Below, piece after piece: positions 15,812-24,121 of a DNA stretch of 64,000 nucleotides; position 1 is the stretch's first letter; every line of letters begins with the position of its first letter. Source of the stretch: UBA6144 sp964399165 (lineage in GTDB: Bacteria > Bdellovibrionota > Bacteriovoracia > Bacteriovoracales > Bacteriovoracaceae). The translations under genes were made by a program, and so were the position numbers. The DNA is taken from the NCBI GenBank assembly GCA_964399165.1, contig CAYNPO010000001.1, positions 186,001 to 250,000 of the forward strand, written 5' to 3'. The notes under the pieces were generated by a model. It was given only the letters and a program-made list of their open reading frames with translations. It had not been told where the DNA came from and searched no databases.

Positions 15812-17989
15812 ATGAGTGCTGCTGACATGAAGGCCCTGCCGAAGACCCGGAACATCGGGATCTCGGCCCACATCGACTCCGGGAAGACCACCCTTTCCGA
15901 GCGTATCCTCTTCTACTGCCAGAAGATCCACAAGATCGAGGAAGTGAAGGGCGGCGGCGCGGGCGCCACCATGGACCACATGGAACTCGAGCGCGAGAAG
16001 GGCATCACCATCACCTCCGCGGCCACCACCGTGGAGTGGCCCGGCATCGACGGCAAGGGCATCCAGTACGCCGAGGGCGACGGCAAGAACATCAAGGTCA
16101 ACCTCATCGACACTCCGGGGCACGTGGACTTCACCGTGGAAGTGGAGCGCTCCCTGCGCGTGCTCGATGGCGCCATCCTGGTCCTGTGTTCCGTTGCCGG
16201 GGTGCAGTCCCAGTCCATCACCGTTGACCGCCAGATGAAGCGCTACCGCGTTCCCCGCCTGGCGTTCCTGAACAAGATGGACCGCATGGGCGCCAACGCC
16301 TACAACGGCGCCAAGGCCCTGCGCGAGAAGCTCGGCCACAACGCCGTCCTCATGCAGGTGCCCATCGGCGCCGAGGAAAACTTCAAGGGCGTGGTGGACC
16401 TGATCACCATGAAGGCCTACTACTTTGACGGCGACAACGGCGAGAAGATCCGCGAGGAGGCCATCCCCGCCGAGGTGGAGGAGTCCGCCCGCAGCTACCG
16501 CGAGGCCATGTTGGACGCCATCTCCGCCTTCGACGACCAGATGATGGAAGACTTGCTCGAGGGCAAGGAACCCTCCGAGGAGACTATCCACCGCGTCGTC
16601 CGCCAGGCCACCCAGTCCCTCAAACTCACCCCCGTGTTCATGGGCTCCGCCTTCAAGAACAAGGGCGTGCAGCTGCTGCTCAACGCCGTGGCCCGCTACC
16701 TCCCATCCCCGGTCAGCGCCGAGCGTCCCAAGGCCATCGACAGCAAGACCAACGAGAAGGTCGACCTCTACCCTGACTTCGACAAACCCCTGGTCTGCAT
16801 GGCCTTCAAGATCACCGACGAACAGTTCGGGCAGTTGACCTACACCCGGATCTACCAAGGCAAGCTCAACAAGGGCGACACCCTCATCAACACCCGCACC
16901 AAGAAGCGCGTGCGCGTAGGCCGTATCGTGCGCATGAACTCCAACGACCGCGAGAACATCGACTACGCCGGCGCCGGGGACATCATCGCCATGATCGGCG
17001 TGGACTGCGCCTCCGGTGACACCTTCGTACACGAAGAAGGGAACATGGAGCACTTGTCTTGCGAGGGCATGCACATCCCCATCCCCGTTATCGAGCTCTC
17101 CATCAAGGCCAAGGACAAGGACCACCAGGCCCGCATGTCCAAAGGTCTGCAGCGCTTCATCAAGGAAGACCCCACGTTCCACCTGTTCACCGACGAGGAA
17201 TCCGGGGAAACCCGCATCGCCGGCATGGGCGAGTTGCACCTGGAGATTTACACCGAGCGCCTCAAGCGCGAGTACAAGGCCGAAGTGGAAGTGGGCGCCC
17301 CCCAGGTGAACTACCGCGAAACCATCCGCGCGGAGGCCAACTTCGAGTACACCCACAAGAAGCAGACCGGCGGTTCAGGCCAGTTCGCCAAAGTGGCCGG
17401 TAAGATCCGCCCTCTCGCCGACTCCAAGAAGGAGCGCGAGGACCAGGTCTACCTGTTCACCAACGAGATCAAAGGCGGCGTGATTCCCAACGAATTCATC
17501 CCCTCCTGCGACAAGGGCTTCAACGACGTCATGAACAAAGGCCCCCTGGCCGCCTTCCCCGTGATCAACGTGGAAGCGGTTCTGCAGGACGGCCAGTACC
17601 ACGACGTTGACTCCAGCGACTTGGCCTTCCGTATCGCGGCCCGTATGGCGATGCGCGACGCCATCCGCAAGGCCAACCCCATCCTCCTCGAGCCGATCAT
17701 GAAGGTCGAAGTGGAAACCCCGCAGGACTTCCAAGGTTTCGTCATCGGCGACCTTTCTTCCCGCCGTGGTGTGATCCTCGGCTCGGAGACCACCGATACT
17801 GGTGACGCCGTGATCGCCGCCCACGTTCCTTTGTCCGAAATGTTCGGTTACTCCACCGCCCTCCGCTCCGGCACCGCCGGTAAGGCCGGCTACTCCATGG
17901 AGTTCGCCAAGTATGAGCCTTGCCCCAGCCACGTGCAGGAGAAGGTGCAGGCCGAGCGCAAAGAGAAACTGCAGGAGCGCGCGGAGTAA
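15812..17989 (+). CDS. fusA: Translation elongation factor G, mitochondrial/spd-type
   Basis: This 725-residue GTPase catalyses ribosomal translocation. G1 is AHIDSGKTT at 19-27, G3 is DTPGH at 100-104 and G4 is NKMD at 154-157, followed by EF-G domains II-V. The sequence NIGISAHIDSGKTTLSERI and the insertion around residues 76-95 in the switch region are typical of mitochondrial EFG1 and the 'spd' EF-G class, not of the common bacterial AHIDAGKTTTTERI form. In organisms with spdEFG1, ribosome recycling is carried out by a separate spdEFG2, not seen here. It is monocistronic, with a strong promoter and a strong terminator, and it is not next to rpsL or tuf. Confidence 0.95.
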   Translation: MSAADMKALPKTRNIGISAHIDSGKTTLSERILFYCQKIHKIEEVKGGGAGATMDHMELEREKGITITSAATTVEWPGIDGKGIQYAEGDGKNIKVNLIDTPGHVDFTVEVERSLRVLDGAILVLCSVAGVQSQSITVDRQMKRYRVPRLAFLNKMDRMGANAYNGAKALREKLGHNAVLMQVPIGAEENFKGVVDLITMKAYYFDGDNGEKIREEAIPAEVEESARSYREAMLDAISAFDDQMMEDLLEGKEPSEETIHRVVRQATQSLKLTPVFMGSAFKNKGVQLLLNAVARYLPSPVSAERPKAIDSKTNEKVDLYPDFDKPLVCMAFKITDEQFGQLTYTRIYQGKLNKGDTLINTRTKKRVRVGRIVRMNSNDRENIDYAGAGDIIAMIGVDCASGDTFVHEEGNMEHLSCEGMHIPIPVIELSIKAKDKDHQARMSKGLQRFIKEDPTFHLFTDEESGETRIAGMGELHLEIYTERLKREYKAEVEVGAPQVNYRETIRAEANFEYTHKKQTGGSGQFAKVAGKIRPLADSKKEREDQVYLFTNEIKGGVIPNEFIPSCDKGFNDVMNKGPLAAFPVINVEAVLQDGQYHDVDSSDLAFRIAARMAMRDAIRKANPILLEPIMKVEVETPQDFQGFVIGDLSSRRGVILGSETTDTGDAVIAAHVPLSEMFGYSTALRSGTAGKAGYSMEFAKYEPCPSHVQEKVQAERKEKLQERAE

Positions 17990-18012
17990 GCTTCCCCCCA
18001 AGGGACTATCGA

Positions 18013-18043
18013 GGGACCGGGCCAAACCCGGTCCCTTTTTTTT
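18013..18043 (+). terminator. Intrinsic terminator of fusA
   Basis: GGGACCGGG (18013-18021), loop CCAAA, CCCGGTCCC (18027-18035), then eight T residues (18036-18043). A perfect 9-base stem. Its T-run ends only 5 bases before the start codon of the LysR gene. Confidence 0.93.
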
Positions 18044-18048
18044 GACGC

Positions 18049-18960
18049 ATGAAATTCGAGTCTTCCCATCTCCAGGTTCTGGTTGCTCTGTCTCAGAGCG
18101 AGAGCATCTCCCAGGCCGCTGAAAGCCTGGGCGTGACCCAGTCCGCGGTGTCCCAGACACTGAAATCCCTCGAGGCCAAGGTGGGATTCCCGCTGCTGGC
18201 CCGTCATGGGAAGAGCACCATCCTCACCGGACCCGGGCAGAAGCTCGCCAAGGTGGCCAAGCAGTACTTGCGCCGGGTGGAAGAGACCATCGACCAGATC
18301 CACCAAGAGAGCAACGAAGTGCGCGGGGTTCTCCACGTGGGCACGCTCTCGGGCCTGGGAAAGTCCTGGCTCAGCGCCCGGATCATCGACTTCATGGCCG
18401 AGCACCCTGAACTCGAGGTTCGCATCAGCATGGACTTCCCGGAAGGGCTCTCCCGGCGCTTCGAGCGCGGGGAGGTGGACTGCCTGATCCTGCCCGACTA
18501 CCAAGTTCCCGCCTGGGCCGAGAAATGGGTGCTGCACGAGGAGCATTCCGTGCTGGTGTTCCCTGACCACAAGGACTTCAAGATCACCGAGAAAACCGGG
18601 CTCAAGGACCTGCTGGCCCTGCCGGTGCTCATGTTCGAGGAGAATGACCCGCTGTTCTTCCGCTGGTGCCAGGAGCGCTTCAAGGCCTTGCCCCGAGGGC
18701 ACCGGACCAGGCTGGTGGTGAACTCCTTCGGCCAGATCCTGAAGGCCGTGCACGACGGCCTGGGGGTCGCGGTGGTGCCCACCCACGTGCTCAACCGCTC
18801 CTATTATCGCGACAGGATCAAGTCGCTCAAGGGCTCCGAGGTCTTCAACAACACCATCTGCTTCGCTTGCCGGGTGGAAGAGGCCGAGACCCTCAAGGTG
18901 AAAGGTCTCTACGCCTACTTGCAGGCCCAGGCCCAAAGCTTCGGGAAGAAGAAGGCATGA
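18049..18960 (+). CDS. LysR-family transcriptional regulator
   Basis: This 303-residue protein has an N-terminal winged helix-turn-helix at about 5-65 (SQAAESLGVTQSAVSQTLKSLE) and a periplasmic-binding-like effector domain at about 90-295. LysR proteins respond to a small ligand and often regulate themselves and a divergent neighbour; here there is no divergent neighbour. The ATG at 18049 is forced by the family N-terminus. It has no ribosome-binding site and sits 5 bases after the T-run of the fusA terminator. Expression may therefore rely on readthrough or weak initiation. It overlaps the next gene by ATGA, so the two are co-expressed. The ligand cannot be guessed. Confidence 0.9.
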   Translation: MKFESSHLQVLVALSQSESISQAAESLGVTQSAVSQTLKSLEAKVGFPLLARHGKSTILTGPGQKLAKVAKQYLRRVEETIDQIHQESNEVRGVLHVGTLSGLGKSWLSARIIDFMAEHPELEVRISMDFPEGLSRRFERGEVDCLILPDYQVPAWAEKWVLHEEHSVLVFPDHKDFKITEKTGLKDLLALPVLMFEENDPLFFRWCQERFKALPRGHRTRLVVNSFGQILKAVHDGLGVAVVPTHVLNRSYYRDRIKSLKGSEVFNNTICFACRVEEAETLKVKGLYAYLQAQAQSFGKKKA

Positions 18961-20108
18961 ACGCCCTGGCCCGGCTCCCGGAGCTTTTGCCCGAGGCCCT
19001 GGCACCATTCCTCGACATCGCCTTGGCCCATGGGTTCTCCCCGAGCCTGGTGGGAGGGGCCGTGCGCGACCTGTTGCTTGGGGCCCCTGAAATCCACGAT
19101 TGGGATTTCGAACTGGCCCATCCCAAGGGAAGTAACCAGGCTTGGGAGAAGCTTTTGCGCGAGCTGAGGCCCTTCTACAAGCTCGAGAACCAGGCCCACC
19201 ACGTGGTGAAGGCCCGGCCTGTGATGGCGGCAGGGGAGTTCGAGTTCGCCCCCCCGCGGGTGGAGACCTATCCGCCCAAGGACACCTATTCCCATTCGGA
19301 CTTCGAGGCGAAAACCGCCTTCGCCCTGGATCCCGCCGCAGCGGCCTTGCGCCGGGATTTCACCGTCAACGCCCTGGCGGCGCGCTTCGACGGGCGGGAA
19401 TGGGTCCTGGTGGATCCCTTCGACGGGACTGGAGACCTGGCGCGACGAGAACTTGTGCCCTGCTCCCCCGAGCACTTCCCCAAGGATCCGGTGCGCTTCC
19501 TGCGGGCCCACCGTTTCGCCCTCAAGCTGGGCTTCAGTTTTTCCCTCCCACTGGCGGATCTCCTCGAACAGATGGATCTGACCTTCCTCACCGCCCACTA
19601 CGTGGGGGAGGAGGCCCGCAAGTCGGGACGGCCCTTCGCGTTTTGGAACCGCATTCAGGAAGCGCCCACCTTGCCCGCCAAGTTCCACGGGGGCCTGCCC
19701 GATCCCGAGGGCATGCAGCGGGTTTACGACAAGCATCTTCCGCGCTTGGGCGTGTCCAACGCCCTGCTGGCCGCGGTTTTTTCCCGCAACGAGGGGTGGC
19801 ATCTGCTGCAGCCCTTGGGCGGGAAGGGGGAGAAGGAAGTGGCCACGTGGCGGGAGCGACGGGAGGGACTGCGCCAGCTGAAGGGAACGGCGCCCGCCGA
19901 CATTCCCGTCGAGAGTGGGGAATTTCGCCTGGTGTGCCAGCTGGTGAAGACGCCCCTGCATTGGCTGCAGGAGGATTGGGTTCGGGACGTGCTGGCGGAG
20001 CAGGGGCTCTCCTGGCTGGCCGAACGGCCTTGGCCCAACACCGATCTTAGGGCCTTCCCGCCGCATGAGCGGCACGAACGCAAGGTGGCGGCATGGCTGC
20101 TGACATAG
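18957..20108 (+). CDS. tRNA nucleotidyltransferase / poly(A) polymerase family protein
   Basis: This 383-residue protein has the class II CCA-adding/poly(A) polymerase head: VGGAVRDLLLG at 32-42, the catalytic DWD at 48-50, RRDFTVNALA at 132-141, DPFDGTGDL, and DPVRFLRAHRFALKLGF. It adds or repairs the CCA end of tRNA, or adds A tails; the two activities cannot be separated by eye. The C-terminal half is divergent and no HD motif is seen. The start at 18957 overlaps the LysR stop. The open frame extends upstream inside the LysR gene, but that part is a shadow. Confidence 0.85.
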   Translation: MNALARLPELLPEALAPFLDIALAHGFSPSLVGGAVRDLLLGAPEIHDWDFELAHPKGSNQAWEKLLRELRPFYKLENQAHHVVKARPVMAAGEFEFAPPRVETYPPKDTYSHSDFEAKTAFALDPAAAALRRDFTVNALAARFDGREWVLVDPFDGTGDLARRELVPCSPEHFPKDPVRFLRAHRFALKLGFSFSLPLADLLEQMDLTFLTAHYVGEEARKSGRPFAFWNRIQEAPTLPAKFHGGLPDPEGMQRVYDKHLPRLGVSNALLAAVFSRNEGWHLLQPLGGKGEKEVATWRERREGLRQLKGTAPADIPVESGEFRLVCQLVKTPLHWLQEDWVRDVLAEQGLSWLAERPWPNTDLRAFPPHERHERKVAAWLLT

Positions 20109-20623
20109 TTCCCCTGGCCCGGGCACCCCATTCCCGGGCGCAGGTTACGGAAATTTTCTGGGAGACCTCCTCCCGCACGGAATTTGCCTCTCCCGGGGAG
20201 AAGGCCAGCTTCCAAGGGCGCTATCTGGACGTGTACCTGGACCATTACCCCCACCACGCCTGGGTGGCCCTGCTTGACGGGGAAGTGCTCGGCTACATCG
20301 TCGGGGCGCCGGACACCTTGGGGGCCGCGGACGTGCGGGCCGCGAACCCGCACCTGGCGGTGTTTGAGGACATGTTCGCCCGCTACCCGGCGCACCTGCA
20401 CATCAATCTCACGGCACGGGCCCGCGGGCAGGGCGTGGGGGGGCTGCTCATGCAGGCCCTTGAGGCGCAACTGCGCCAGGAGCGCGTACCGGGACTGCAC
20501 CTCATCACATCTCCCACCGCCCGCAACGTTTCTTTCTACCTCAAGAACGGGTTCACCCACCGGGTTGAGCGGTTGTGGGAGGGGCGGCCTTTGTTGATGT
20601 TGGGGAAAAGTTGGGGGACCTGA
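20093..20623 (+). CDS. GNAT-family N-acetyltransferase
   Basis: This 176-residue GCN5-related acetyltransferase has the acetyl-CoA pyrophosphate-binding loop RGQGVGG at 111-117, followed by LLMQALEAQLR, and the C-terminal NVSFYLKNGF. The substrate is unknown. It starts inside the end of the preceding nucleotidyltransferase gene (16-base overlap, AAGGTGG before the ATG), so the two are translationally linked. Its stop codon lies in the loop of a strong hairpin (20612-20633). Confidence 0.88.
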   Translation: MAADIVPLARAPHSRAQVTEIFWETSSRTEFASPGEKASFQGRYLDVYLDHYPHHAWVALLDGEVLGYIVGAPDTLGAADVRAANPHLAVFEDMFARYPAHLHINLTARARGQGVGGLLMQALEAQLRQERVPGLHLITSPTARNVSFYLKNGFTHRVERLWEGRPLLMLGKSWGT

Positions 20624-20633
20624 AGGTCCCCCA
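20612..20633. terminator. Hairpin shared by two convergent genes
   Basis: TGGGGGACC (20612-20620) pairs with GGTCCCCCA (20625-20633) across a 4-base loop. The GNAT stop codon TGA occupies the loop. On the minus strand the hairpin is followed by ACTTTT, so it serves best as the terminator of the minus-strand gene at 20640. Confidence 0.65.
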
Positions 20634-20639
20634 TTAGAA

Positions 20640-21359
20640 TCAGCGTCCGGAGATGGTGGGGAAGGTAAGGGAGAGGTCGTCCGCGGTCACATCCCCCTCT
20701 ACGATGGCGGTCAGGATGCGGCTGACGGGCATGGCCCGGCAAGCACGGCGGATGTGGTGCACGCCCACGGCCCACAGGCGCAGTTCCGTTTCTCCCTGCT
20801 GGCTCTCGCCGGAGGCCAAGCGGGGCTCGGCGTGGAAGGAGTGGCAGCCGTCGGGCAGTCCGGTTTGCACCTGGACCTGGGCGCCTTCGTCGGTGGGGAG
20901 CACGGCCAGGACACGACCGTTCTTCACTTGGAAGACGGCGACGTCGTGACCCGCAGGGGCGGTGTTGCTCAGGCGGGGGGTCTTAATGACGATGTCGTCG
21001 GCGCTGAAGGCACCCAGTCCGGTGAAGAACTGGAAGTCGTGCTTGCGCAGGGCCATGCTGCAGATGGCGTGGCGGCGGGTGGCGAAGGCCCACACGGCCA
21101 CTTCGAGTTTCCCATCTTTCACGGCGGCGGAAACCACGGGCTCGCCCCAGACGCTGAAGCAGCCGCTTTGCATGGTCACCCGCAAGGTCAGGGTGCTATC
21201 GGTGGGATCACCGCAAGGGCCGCCGGGCATGGGGGCGCAGATCTGGCCGCGGTTCACCACGTCTACCAGCTGCACATTCTCGAGACGGACGATGGAGAAT
21301 TCATGGGCCTGGGCCAAGCCGCTGAGGGCGAGCAGGGCGAGAACGAACATTTTTCTCAT
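20640..21359 (-). CDS. Secreted protein made of two related ~70-residue repeats
   Basis: I do not recognise the family of this 239-residue protein. MRKMFVLALLALSGLAQA is a signal peptide cleaved after residue 18. The mature part contains a tandem repeat. Residues about 58-126 (SGCFSVWGEPVVSAAV...LEVAVWAFATRRHAIC...SADDIVIKT) align with about 161-232 (DGCHSFHAEPRLASGE...ELRLWAVGVHHIRRAC...TADDLSLTF). Each copy has two cysteines 33-35 residues apart (67/100 and 172/207), suggesting a disulfide in each. A ribosome-binding site (CAGGAGG) precedes the ATG. It is divergent from mltA. Confidence 0.8.
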   Translation of the reverse strand: MRKMFVLALLALSGLAQAHEFSIVRLENVQLVDVVNRGQICAPMPGGPCGDPTDSTLTLRVTMQSGCFSVWGEPVVSAAVKDGKLEVAVWAFATRRHAICSMALRKHDFQFFTGLGAFSADDIVIKTPRLSNTAPAGHDVAVFQVKNGRVLAVLPTDEGAQVQVQTGLPDGCHSFHAEPRLASGESQQGETELRLWAVGVHHIRRACRAMPVSRILTAIVEGDVTADDLSLTFPTISGR

Positions 21360-21489
21360 GAGGGCCTCCTGGGGATGGGTTGATTGTGCGGTGTTCTACA
21401 GAGCTGGCGTCTTCCTGGCAATCGCGATCTCCCCGGGGAGGTCCAGAAACAGATCTATTGTCGCATAGCACTGCTACAGCAAGGTTGGT

Positions 21490-21519
21490 TTGACGCTCGG
21501 TTTTTCCCCCCCTTAGACT
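21490..21519 (+). promoter_or_regulatory. Promoter of mltA
   Basis: TTGACG (21490-21495) and TAGACT (21514-21519) are separated by 18 bases. AAAGGAG follows at 21547-21553, 5 bases before the GTG start chosen for mltA. Confidence 0.6.
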
Positions 21520-21558
21520 TAACAGAGTCCAAACGAAGTTTTGGTGAAAGGAGTCACT

Positions 21559-22746
21559 GTGAGAGTGAAGCTTCAGACGGCCGCCCTGATGTTGCTCGTT
21601 ACCTGGTACTTGGCCACGCCGGCCTTGGCCCAGCTCCAGACCACTCCTACCCGGGTGGTGCTCCAGAGCATCAAATTCCACGACGACCTGGACCTCGAGC
21701 ACCTGGAGCTCGCTTTGGATCGCCAGCTCGAGGCCTATACGGCGTTCCCTCCCACCGGACGCATCCGCTTCGGCACCAAGGTCTATCCGGCCTCCGTGCT
21801 CAAGGCCTCCGCTGAAGAGATGCGCCGACTGGTGCGCGACGCCCGCGCCTGCCTCATGGGCAACCAGGTCCAAAACGCATGCTGGGACACTTTCAGCGCG
21901 CGCTTGAACGAGCGCTTCAGCATCTACGCCCCCATTCCCGGCCGTGGCGAGCCAGGGCAACTCAACGGCAACACCACCCAGTACACCGCCTACTATAGCC
22001 CGGACATCACCGGCTCCCGCACGCCCAGCGAGCGCTTCAAGCACCCCATCTACGCGCTCCCCACCGACGCCGACGACCGCGCGGCCACCCGTGAGCAAAT
22101 CGACTTCGACGGCAGGCTCAACGGCAAGGGGCTGGAGCTTTTCTGGGCCGAGGACGCGCGCTTTGACCTCTACATCCTGCACGTGGAGGGGGGCGGGCGC
22201 GTGCGCCTGGTGAACGACGACGGCAGCGAGGAGTTCCGCTACCTGAGCTTCGCCGGCAAGAACAACCGTCCCGGCGGCTTCATCTGGCGCTACATGGTCT
22301 CGCGCGGGTATCTCCCGGCCGACGACGCCGGCGTTGCCGCCCAACGCCGCTACTTGGACCAGAACCCGGCCATGGAGCGGGAAATCCTCTCCACCTACCA
22401 GGCCTACGTGTTCTTCAAGGAAACCGACGAAGAGCCGCACGGGGTGCAAAACATCCCGCTGACCGAGGGGAGAAGCCTCGCCATCGACACGCGCGTGTAT
22501 CCCCAGACCGGCCTCATCACCTTCGTGCAAGCGGAGAAGTCCGAGCCCCAGGAGGACGGCAGCGCCGGCCCCCTGGAGCCCTTCAGTCGCTTCTTTGTGG
22601 CCCAGGACACCGGCGGCGCTATCCGCGGCAACGCCCGCTGCGACCTGTACATGGGCTTCGGCCGCCGGGCCGCCCATTACGCCGAGACTTTGCACGGCAT
22701 GGGCAAGCAGTTCTTCTTGATCAAGAAGATGGAGCGGGGGAACTGA
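21559..22746 (+). CDS. mltA: Membrane-bound lytic murein transglycosylase A
   Basis: This 395-residue enzyme cleaves glycan strands of peptidoglycan with formation of 1,6-anhydromuramic acid. A signal peptide (RVKLQTAALMLLVTWYLATPALA) is followed by the MltA domain. The C-terminal 3D (double-psi barrel) domain reads DTGGAIRGNARCDLYMG, with Asp350 and Asp362 among the conserved acids. There is no lipobox cysteine, so it is exported without the lipid anchor of E. coli MltA. The GTG at 21559 is preferred over TTG 21541 and GTG 21544 because AAAGGAG lies 5 bases before it. It converges on the J-domain gene with a 15-base gap. Confidence 0.9.
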   Translation: MRVKLQTAALMLLVTWYLATPALAQLQTTPTRVVLQSIKFHDDLDLEHLELALDRQLEAYTAFPPTGRIRFGTKVYPASVLKASAEEMRRLVRDARACLMGNQVQNACWDTFSARLNERFSIYAPIPGRGEPGQLNGNTTQYTAYYSPDITGSRTPSERFKHPIYALPTDADDRAATREQIDFDGRLNGKGLELFWAEDARFDLYILHVEGGGRVRLVNDDGSEEFRYLSFAGKNNRPGGFIWRYMVSRGYLPADDAGVAAQRRYLDQNPAMEREILSTYQAYVFFKETDEEPHGVQNIPLTEGRSLAIDTRVYPQTGLITFVQAEKSEPQEDGSAGPLEPFSRFFVAQDTGGAIRGNARCDLYMGFGRRAAHYAETLHGMGKQFFLIKKMERGN

Positions 22747-22761
22747 GCGCTCCCGCCAAAG

Positions 22762-23313
22762 TCATGGGCGTTTTTTGGTCAAAGTCTCGTAGGCTTGCTT
22801 GACGGCCAGGTAGTTGGCGTGGACCCGTGCCTCCAGCTTCGCCCGGGTTTTGGCGTCGAAGCCCTCGTGGCGGAAGGTGTCGGGGTGGAGTTCCTTCGAT
22901 TTGGTTTTGAAGGCCCGTTTGATCTCGTCTGACGCGGCGGCTGGGCCCACTCCCAGTACCCTCCGGGCAAAGGCCTCTGCGCTCTCCCCGGGAAGCTGCT
23001 TCAGGTCCAGCTCGTAAATGCGGCGGAGAAGGGCCTTGCGCTTTTGTGCTTCGGGATCCTCCTCCTCGGGGAGGAGCGCTGTGGCGCCGATTTCCTTTTC
23101 AGGAGAGGGCAGTGTGGCCGTTGGCGGCGGTGACTTGGGCATTACCCCCATGGCGCGCAGGCGGGCCCTCACCATATCGTCCAGGGAGCGCTCCGGCTTC
23201 TTGCCTAAGAAAAACCCCTCGATCCACACGAAGAGGGCGTTGGCGAAGAAGCGCGCGCCGAGCACTATTCCTAGGCTGATGAGTCCGTAGGTGATGAGGG
23301 TCTGCTTGTCCAC
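22762..23313 (-). CDS. Membrane-anchored J-domain protein
   Basis: This 183-residue protein has an N-terminal membrane helix (about 7-32), a charged Pro/Glu linker, and a C-terminal J-domain with HPD at 143-145 (KSKELHPDTF). J-domain proteins stimulate DnaK ATPase activity; this one would recruit DnaK to the inner membrane face. It differs from DjlA in lacking the TerB-like middle domain. It starts two bases after the stop of the Nif3-like gene on the same strand, so they form an operon. Confidence 0.85.
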   Translation of the reverse strand: MDKQTLITYGLISLGIVLGARFFANALFVWIEGFFLGKKPERSLDDMVRARLRAMGVMPKSPPPTATLPSPEKEIGATALLPEEEDPEAQKRKALLRRIYELDLKQLPGESAEAFARRVLGVGPAAASDEIKRAFKTKSKELHPDTFRHEGFDAKTRAKLEARVHANYLAVKQAYETLTKKRP

Positions 23314-23315
23314 GC

Positions 23316-24086
23316 TCAGGCGGGGTTGGGGGAGTCGAAGAAGCGCGCCTGGAGCTGGGGCATATCCGCCAGCATGCGCGCCATCAGCGCCTGCGGCCCG
23401 AACTTCTCGGTGGCGTGGTGGCCGCCGGCGAAGTAGTGCACGCGGGCCTCCCGGGCGTCGTGCCAGTTGTACTCGGAGATCTCACCCGTGAGGTAGGCGT
23501 CCAGGCCCGCGTCCAGCGCGTGGCCCCAGTCGTTGTTGGCGCCGCCGGTGACGATGCCCAAGGTGCGCACGGGGGCGTTGGAGTCATGGCTGGCGAGCAG
23601 CACGGAGTGGCCCAGGACTTTTTCCGCGTGGCGGGCGAACTGGGAGGCCGGGGGTGAAGAGGGCAAGCGTCCCTGTATGCCCAAGAACTGTTTCTTATGC
23701 GGTCCGAAGGCGGTGAGGTCGGTGAGGCCCAGCGCCCGCGCCAGTGCCGCGGCGTTGCCCACTTCGGGATGCGCGTCCAAGGGAAGGTGGTAGGCGAAGA
23801 GGTTGAGTTGGGCCCGCACCGCCAGGGAGACACGCTCTCCCCAGGCCCCGGTCAGGGGACGGGCCCCCTGGTGTTTCCAGAACACGCCGTGGTGGACCAC
23901 CAGGGCGTCGGCTCCCCAGTCGAGTGCCTCGGCGATGGAATCCTGGGTGGCCGAGACAGCGAAGGCGACTTTGTCCACGCTCGCTTTGCCTTCCACCTGG
24001 AGCCCGTTGGGGGCGTAGTCTTCGAAGAGTTCCGTGCGCAGCAAAGCGCGAAAGTAATGCTCGAGGTCCTGGCGGGGAATGGGCAT
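23316..24086 (-). CDS. Nif3/YbgI-family (DUF34) dinuclear-metal protein
   Basis: This 256-residue protein belongs to the Nif3-like family, often annotated as GTP cyclohydrolase 1 type 2, although its cellular role is unsettled. Metal-binding landmarks are VHHGVFW at 64-70 (His65, His66), YHLPLDAHPEVGN at 99-111 (Asp104), ISEYNWHDA, and HHATEKFG (His223, Glu227). The ATG at 24086 is preferred over the TTG at 24104. A TTGACG-N17-GACAAT promoter ends 6 bases before it, implying a leaderless message, and an inverted repeat lies directly upstream. Confidence 0.9.
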   Translation of the reverse strand: MPIPRQDLEHYFRALLRTELFEDYAPNGLQVEGKASVDKVAFAVSATQDSIAEALDWGADALVVHHGVFWKHQGARPLTGAWGERVSLAVRAQLNLFAYHLPLDAHPEVGNAAALARALGLTDLTAFGPHKKQFLGIQGRLPSSPPASQFARHAEKVLGHSVLLASHDSNAPVRTLGIVTGGANNDWGHALDAGLDAYLTGEISEYNWHDAREARVHYFAGGHHATEKFGPQALMARMLADMPQLQARFFDSPNPA

Positions 24087-24121
24087 GGGGGAATTGTCAT
24101 ACAATCCCCGGTCGCCGTCAA
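24087..24121 (-). promoter_or_regulatory. Promoter and inverted repeat at the start of the Nif3-like gene
   Basis: On the minus strand TTGACG (24116-24121, overlapping the pckA stop) and GACAAT (24093-24098) are 17 bases apart. Arms GGGGAATTGT (24088-24097) and ACAATCCCC (24101-24109) form an almost perfect inverted repeat covering the -10 box, a likely operator. Confidence 0.55.

Noticed and set aside
15794..17356. 520-codon minus-strand frame opposite fusA
   Set aside because: Shadow of EF-G; composition is His/Gly/Leu-rich and no family is recognisable.
18957..20108. Calling this gene firmly cca or pcnB
   Set aside because: The N-terminal motifs are shared by both enzymes and the C-terminal region is too divergent to decide by eye.
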